In this document: in pieces, positions 60,362-64,000 of the stretch | Layout: every line of letters starts with the position of its first letter | How positions within the stretch are numbered: the stretch's first letter is position 1 | Assembly: GCA_014529385.2 (NCBI GenBank) | Contig: CM043958.1 | Span: 82,949,525 to 83,013,524, forward strand | Reading direction: 5' to 3' | Source of the DNA: Adiantum capillus-veneris | Lineage: Eukaryota > Streptophyta > Polypodiopsida > Polypodiales > Pteridaceae | Length of the DNA: 64,000 nucleotides | Program-made: the position numbers and the translations under genes | Notes under the pieces: generated by a model | The model's database searches: none | The model's input: the letters and a program-made list of their open reading frames with translations, nothing else | What the model was told of the DNA's origin: nothing

Positions 60362-63300
60362 TTGCATCTGCACTCTGGTTGTGTGCTAGAGACGGAGCAA
60401 CTAGAGAGAATTTCGACTTACGCGAGTTCTCATTATTCCTCTACCTTAGGTTTTAGGCCCTCGGCAGGGACCCAAGGTAGTACAAACCAAGACCCAAACA
60501 TAGTGGCTAGTGACTCTTCCTCTGACTACGATGTCATGGAGGGTTTCCCAATGCCTAATCCCCATGCCATGGGCCCACGATCCGGACCGAGCGTGCTTAG
60601 CCACTTAAAGGAAACCTTTAGTAGAGCCACTCGCTCCGAACATGGAGCTAATGATGTAAATGAGGGGGGTGGGGAAGTAAATTCTCCATTCATGACCAAC
60701 GTAGACCCTATGCCCTTAGAGAATGTGCACGTGAATACTCCATTCACTGCACCCCCTGACTCTTCAGAATTATTCCCCTCTGAGGTTATATTACCTGATG
60801 GTAGAAGCCTTGCCGAAGTACAAGAGGTTGAGTGATATATCATTGCGACAAGGAAAAAGGAAATTGAGAGCTTACACAAGGCTGAGTAACGAAGAGAGTT
60901 AAAAGCGAAAGCTCCTATGTCAATATCTTTGCTAGGAGAGCAATCGAGTGCTCCGGAATTAGTGACCACTAAGGGTCAACCCATAGATAGCCACATTGCA
61001 TCTAGTTCAAAGGACACCCGTAGCACCTCAAGCTTAGATGGAGCGTTCCGAAATGAGAACTGGGAGTACGAACTACAAACGAAAACTCTAACTGACCTAT
61101 ACACAGGTCACACCTATCACGTGGGTTGGTTAGATGTCCTACAATCCACAACGGGTGCTACTAGTGTGGAGGATCAACTACAAAGAGTTTGTGAGGTCAT
61201 CCATAGGGTTATTGAGCTAGAGAGACAGAACAAGGGGATCCGCATGCCTTCAACGGGTCTCATGGGATTCTTGGATACAGGGAAGGCTAAACAACCAACC
61301 TTATCGCAAATGGAGACTCCCTCGGTAAGTCCGATGGATCCTCCATATGTTGTTTCTCCAGGGGTTCAGTGCAATCTGAGCCCACAAGTGATAGCTTTAC
61401 CTTTCCAAGTCTAGCTCATCTTTCCCTTGATGACACCATGGCTACCATGCCTACCCCAATGATGGGCATGCCGAGAAACACGCCATGGACCTCATTTGTT
61501 AGTAAAGCATCGCTACATGGTAGCTCAATGCCTGCAACAGTACCTACAAGTGTGTGTACCAATCATATACACCCATGGATCCTCGTACTCATGTAGTTCC
61601 TACCCTCCCATTGTTTTAACTACCTATGCTCCACAACCACAACACCCAAGCTCTTATTTCCATGGGACCATACCGGCTGTCACATCCGACGTTTGCTATG
61701 CCCAGGGCCACCCATATGAACTTTGGGCCGCCACATGGCACAACACCGTACCAAACATGGAACCCAAGGGCTTCCTATACGCCAAGCCAAATGCCAATAC
61801 CTACTCCACATGTAGTCTTTGGATCGCCTTCACCCACAGTGCGAGCTCACTTAGGTGACTTGGCAACATTTGCTCAAGCTATCGGTCAATCTATCGCTGA
61901 GAAGATGCGTAACATGCCTGATAGAGAGCCTAGAAGTAAGGCTGTACAAATAGCCAAGCTCACACAAAAAATTAGTGGATACGGGGATGTGAGAAAGCAT
62001 ATCGAAATGTTTGAACAAATATGCGATTCTCTAGGAGAACACAATGACCTGCATAAGAGTGATTCTTTAAGCCTAACCTTAAGTGGAAAGGCTTGGGATT
62101 GGTATAGAACCCTAAGGGTGGAAGAAAAAACGATTTACCCTACTCTTAGAAGACTGTTCTTAAAAGAATACATACAAGAGGGAGTGATTTTGGGTGTAGC
62201 TTCTCAACTCCAAAAATCCCAACGAGAGGAAGGAGAGTCGGTGAGAGACTTTATTAGTTGCTTGAAGCATTTGAATTCTCATTGTAATCCAAATGAGCGA
62301 TTCAATAATAATCGATTTCTTGATAGATTCATTAGGGAATTACGACATGAGGATATCTACAATGGCCTAGTCATTAGAGGTATCACCACGTGGGAAGCAA
62401 TCACCACCAATGCAATTCAATTGGAGGATAATTTAATGATTCAAGGAGAAAGAGTGTCTGTTGAGCCTAAATCTGTTAGCTCGCAAGCATCGGGGCATCA
62501 ACCAATGACCCTAAAGCCTATTGCTAAGGAGCCAAAGATATCTGAGATGACTTTAGCAGATCTCACCAAGGCTATTCAAGAGAGTCTTAGAGACAATCGT
62601 GCTCCGCAAAACAATCATATGTATCCAAGAAGGGAGCAACAATGGTGCTCAATATACTATGGACCGCATAGTACCAGGAATGTCCTACTTTTAGAGTAAA
62701 ATTCAATGGGAACTGAAATGCCTGTGGGACGTATGGTCATCAAGCTAAGGATTGCATAGTATTTAGGCGCGCGATGGCCAATAGACCAACCTTAGCATGG
62801 ACAAACACACCTTGAGTGCCTGCATTGATGCCGGCCCCACCTCTTGAACAAACAGCACAACGCATGGTCCCTAGGGCCCAAAATGTTGTTCAAACAACAC
62901 CCTTACCACCTCCAGTGCTAGGGCTACAACCACCACATCCGAGAAACACTTCTGTGAATCAAGTGGGTTATGAGTCATCTATTGCTTGTTTGGAAGGCTG
63001 TGAGGAAGATATAGACCCTAATATTGCCTATGGGATAGACGTGCTTGAAAAAGTCCACGATACTACATGGAGGACTATTGGGACAAGTCAAACCTATCTA
63101 TCAAGTAGCTGCTCTTGCTACAAGAGGCCAAAATATCAATTACACTGCTAAGAGACCACCTCTTCAATGCTATGAGTGTGGAGGTCCGCATCGTGTGGCC
63201 AAGTGTCCTATTAGGCTACAAAAGAATTCCACACTAATGCAAACCAATCAAGCGAGCATTTCTACAATGCCGATACTCATGTGTAATCGATGTGGCATAG

Positions 63301-63458
63301 ATCATTTGATTGCCCAATGTCCAAATAATCCAAATGCACCGAAGATCACGCCATTAAACTTGATTGAGGTTATCGAGGAGCCATCACAAAGTACACATGT
63401 GGTACCAGTAAACGTACTCACACGATCGATGCTCCAAAAAAAAAAAATATATTCTTGA
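60362..63458 (+). pseudogene. Ty3-like gag region of element H
   Basis: A long N-terminal extension, in one frame from 60362 to 61414, has two in-frame stops (60833 and about 60887). After shifts between 61400 and 61630, the frame 61626-62699 carries a retrotransposon gag domain: KLTQKISGYGDVRKHIEMFE, then LSGKAWDWYRTL and REEGESVRDFISCLKHLN. The next frame (63045-63458) has two zinc knuckles, CYECGGPHRVAKC and CNRCGIDHLIAQC, both with three instead of four residues between the second Cys and the His. Gag would package element RNA. The sequence differs from elements C-E. The element continues past the window edge. Confidence 0.75.
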
Positions 63459-64000
63459 GGAAAGAAACACGGCATCAATTTTGCCCAATCTCAGAAAAAG
63501 AAGAAAACACGAAGGAAGAGATCGCAAAAAGCAGCGAAGTTAGACCCCAGTTCAAAGACCAACATAGGGACTGGCGACGACCCCATATATATGAACGACG
63601 CTGAAGAGGATTCTGATTCAGGTGAAACCATGGAGACCAAAACGACCACTAAGATAGAAACCAACAAGGAAGATCTTCATGAGCCACAATGGCCAGGATC
63701 CAAGAAGAAGATAGGAACTTATCCAAACCCTGCAGAGGAGATCGAGTGAGTCAAGCAATTAAGGAGTTTGGTAGAAGATACCCAAAGGGATCTAGAACCA
63801 GCACCTAGGCAGATCCAGATTACAAACACCGTGTTCCCTACGCAACAACAACCTCACCAAGTCCATAGACCCTTAGCCATACCTAGTGTCATCCAAGAAG
63901 AAAGTGACTTAAAGTCATGGGAAAGTGGACGTACTCACTTCTTGATGGAAAGAATGTTTACAGAGGGACTATCTGATCCTATTGAAGAAATGGAGATCCC
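63459..64000 (+). pseudogene. Element H, downstream of the zinc knuckles (cut by window edge)
   Basis: After a 12-base A run (63436-63447), where a shift is likely, one frame reads as a basic, then acidic segment (AQSQKKKKTRRKRSQKAAK; DPIYMNDAEEDSDSGE) to a TGA near 63748. It continues in register (QLRSLVEDTQRDLEPAPRQI, then SGRTHFLMERMFTEGLSDP) to the edge. It is probably the linker toward protease; no catalytic motif is reached inside the window. Confidence 0.45.

Overview
This window reads as transposon-rich land-plant nuclear DNA. The evidence is: plant-type Ty1/copia and chromodomain Ty3 LTR retrotransposons primed by initiator tRNA-Met; long (GT)n, (CT)n and (TA)n microsatellites; large AT-rich non-coding stretches; and no bacterial-style gene packing. 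I cannot name the species. No intact host protein-coding gene is visible. The best host-gene candidate is a TATA box with a short first coding exon on the minus strand near 7.4 kb.

Layout. 0-1.3 kb is compound microsatellite DNA. 1.45-4.25 kb is a decayed transposase-like gene resembling DUF7869 proteins. 4.5-8.6 kb holds long GT arrays, a gene-poor stretch and the candidate first exon. 8.77-17.54 kb is a three-layer nest: a 5' fragment of a minus-strand copia element (family B) was split by a full-length plus-strand copia element (family A, 9291-16788, TSD CCTAC), which was then hit by a Ty3 element now reduced to a solo LTR (11168-12907, TSD CAGTT). 18.1-20.4 kb and 29.4-30.9 kb hold decayed, unrecognised coding-like sequence with coiled-coil character. 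20.83-26.15 kb is a Ty3 chromovirus copy (C) on the minus strand, bounded at both ends by LTR U3 ends in inverted orientation. 31.8-32.5 kb is a fragment of a different Ty3 lineage. 32.55-38.27 kb is a deleted Ty3 copy (E) with a 1.3-kb internal tandem duplication. 40.2-45.3 kb is a nearly full-length family B copia element. 46.7-47.65 kb has Ty3 remnants (G) in the order pol end, LTR, gag. 50.75-59.73 kb is a young, nearly intact Ty3 chromovirus (D; LTRs differ by about nine substitutions by eye; TSD TCTTG) whose gag-pol frame is broken by a 92-bp tandem duplication. 60.36 kb to the right edge is the gag region of another Ty3-like element (H).

The coding sequences serve one process: gag particles, protease, integrase, reverse transcriptase and RNase H for copy-and-paste transposition. 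The C, D, E and solo-LTR sequences belong to related families sharing LTR starts (TGTCAT). C and D also share an RS-rich gag N-terminus. Nearly all copies are inactivated by stops, frameshifts, deletions or rearrangements. Element D is the one closest to function.
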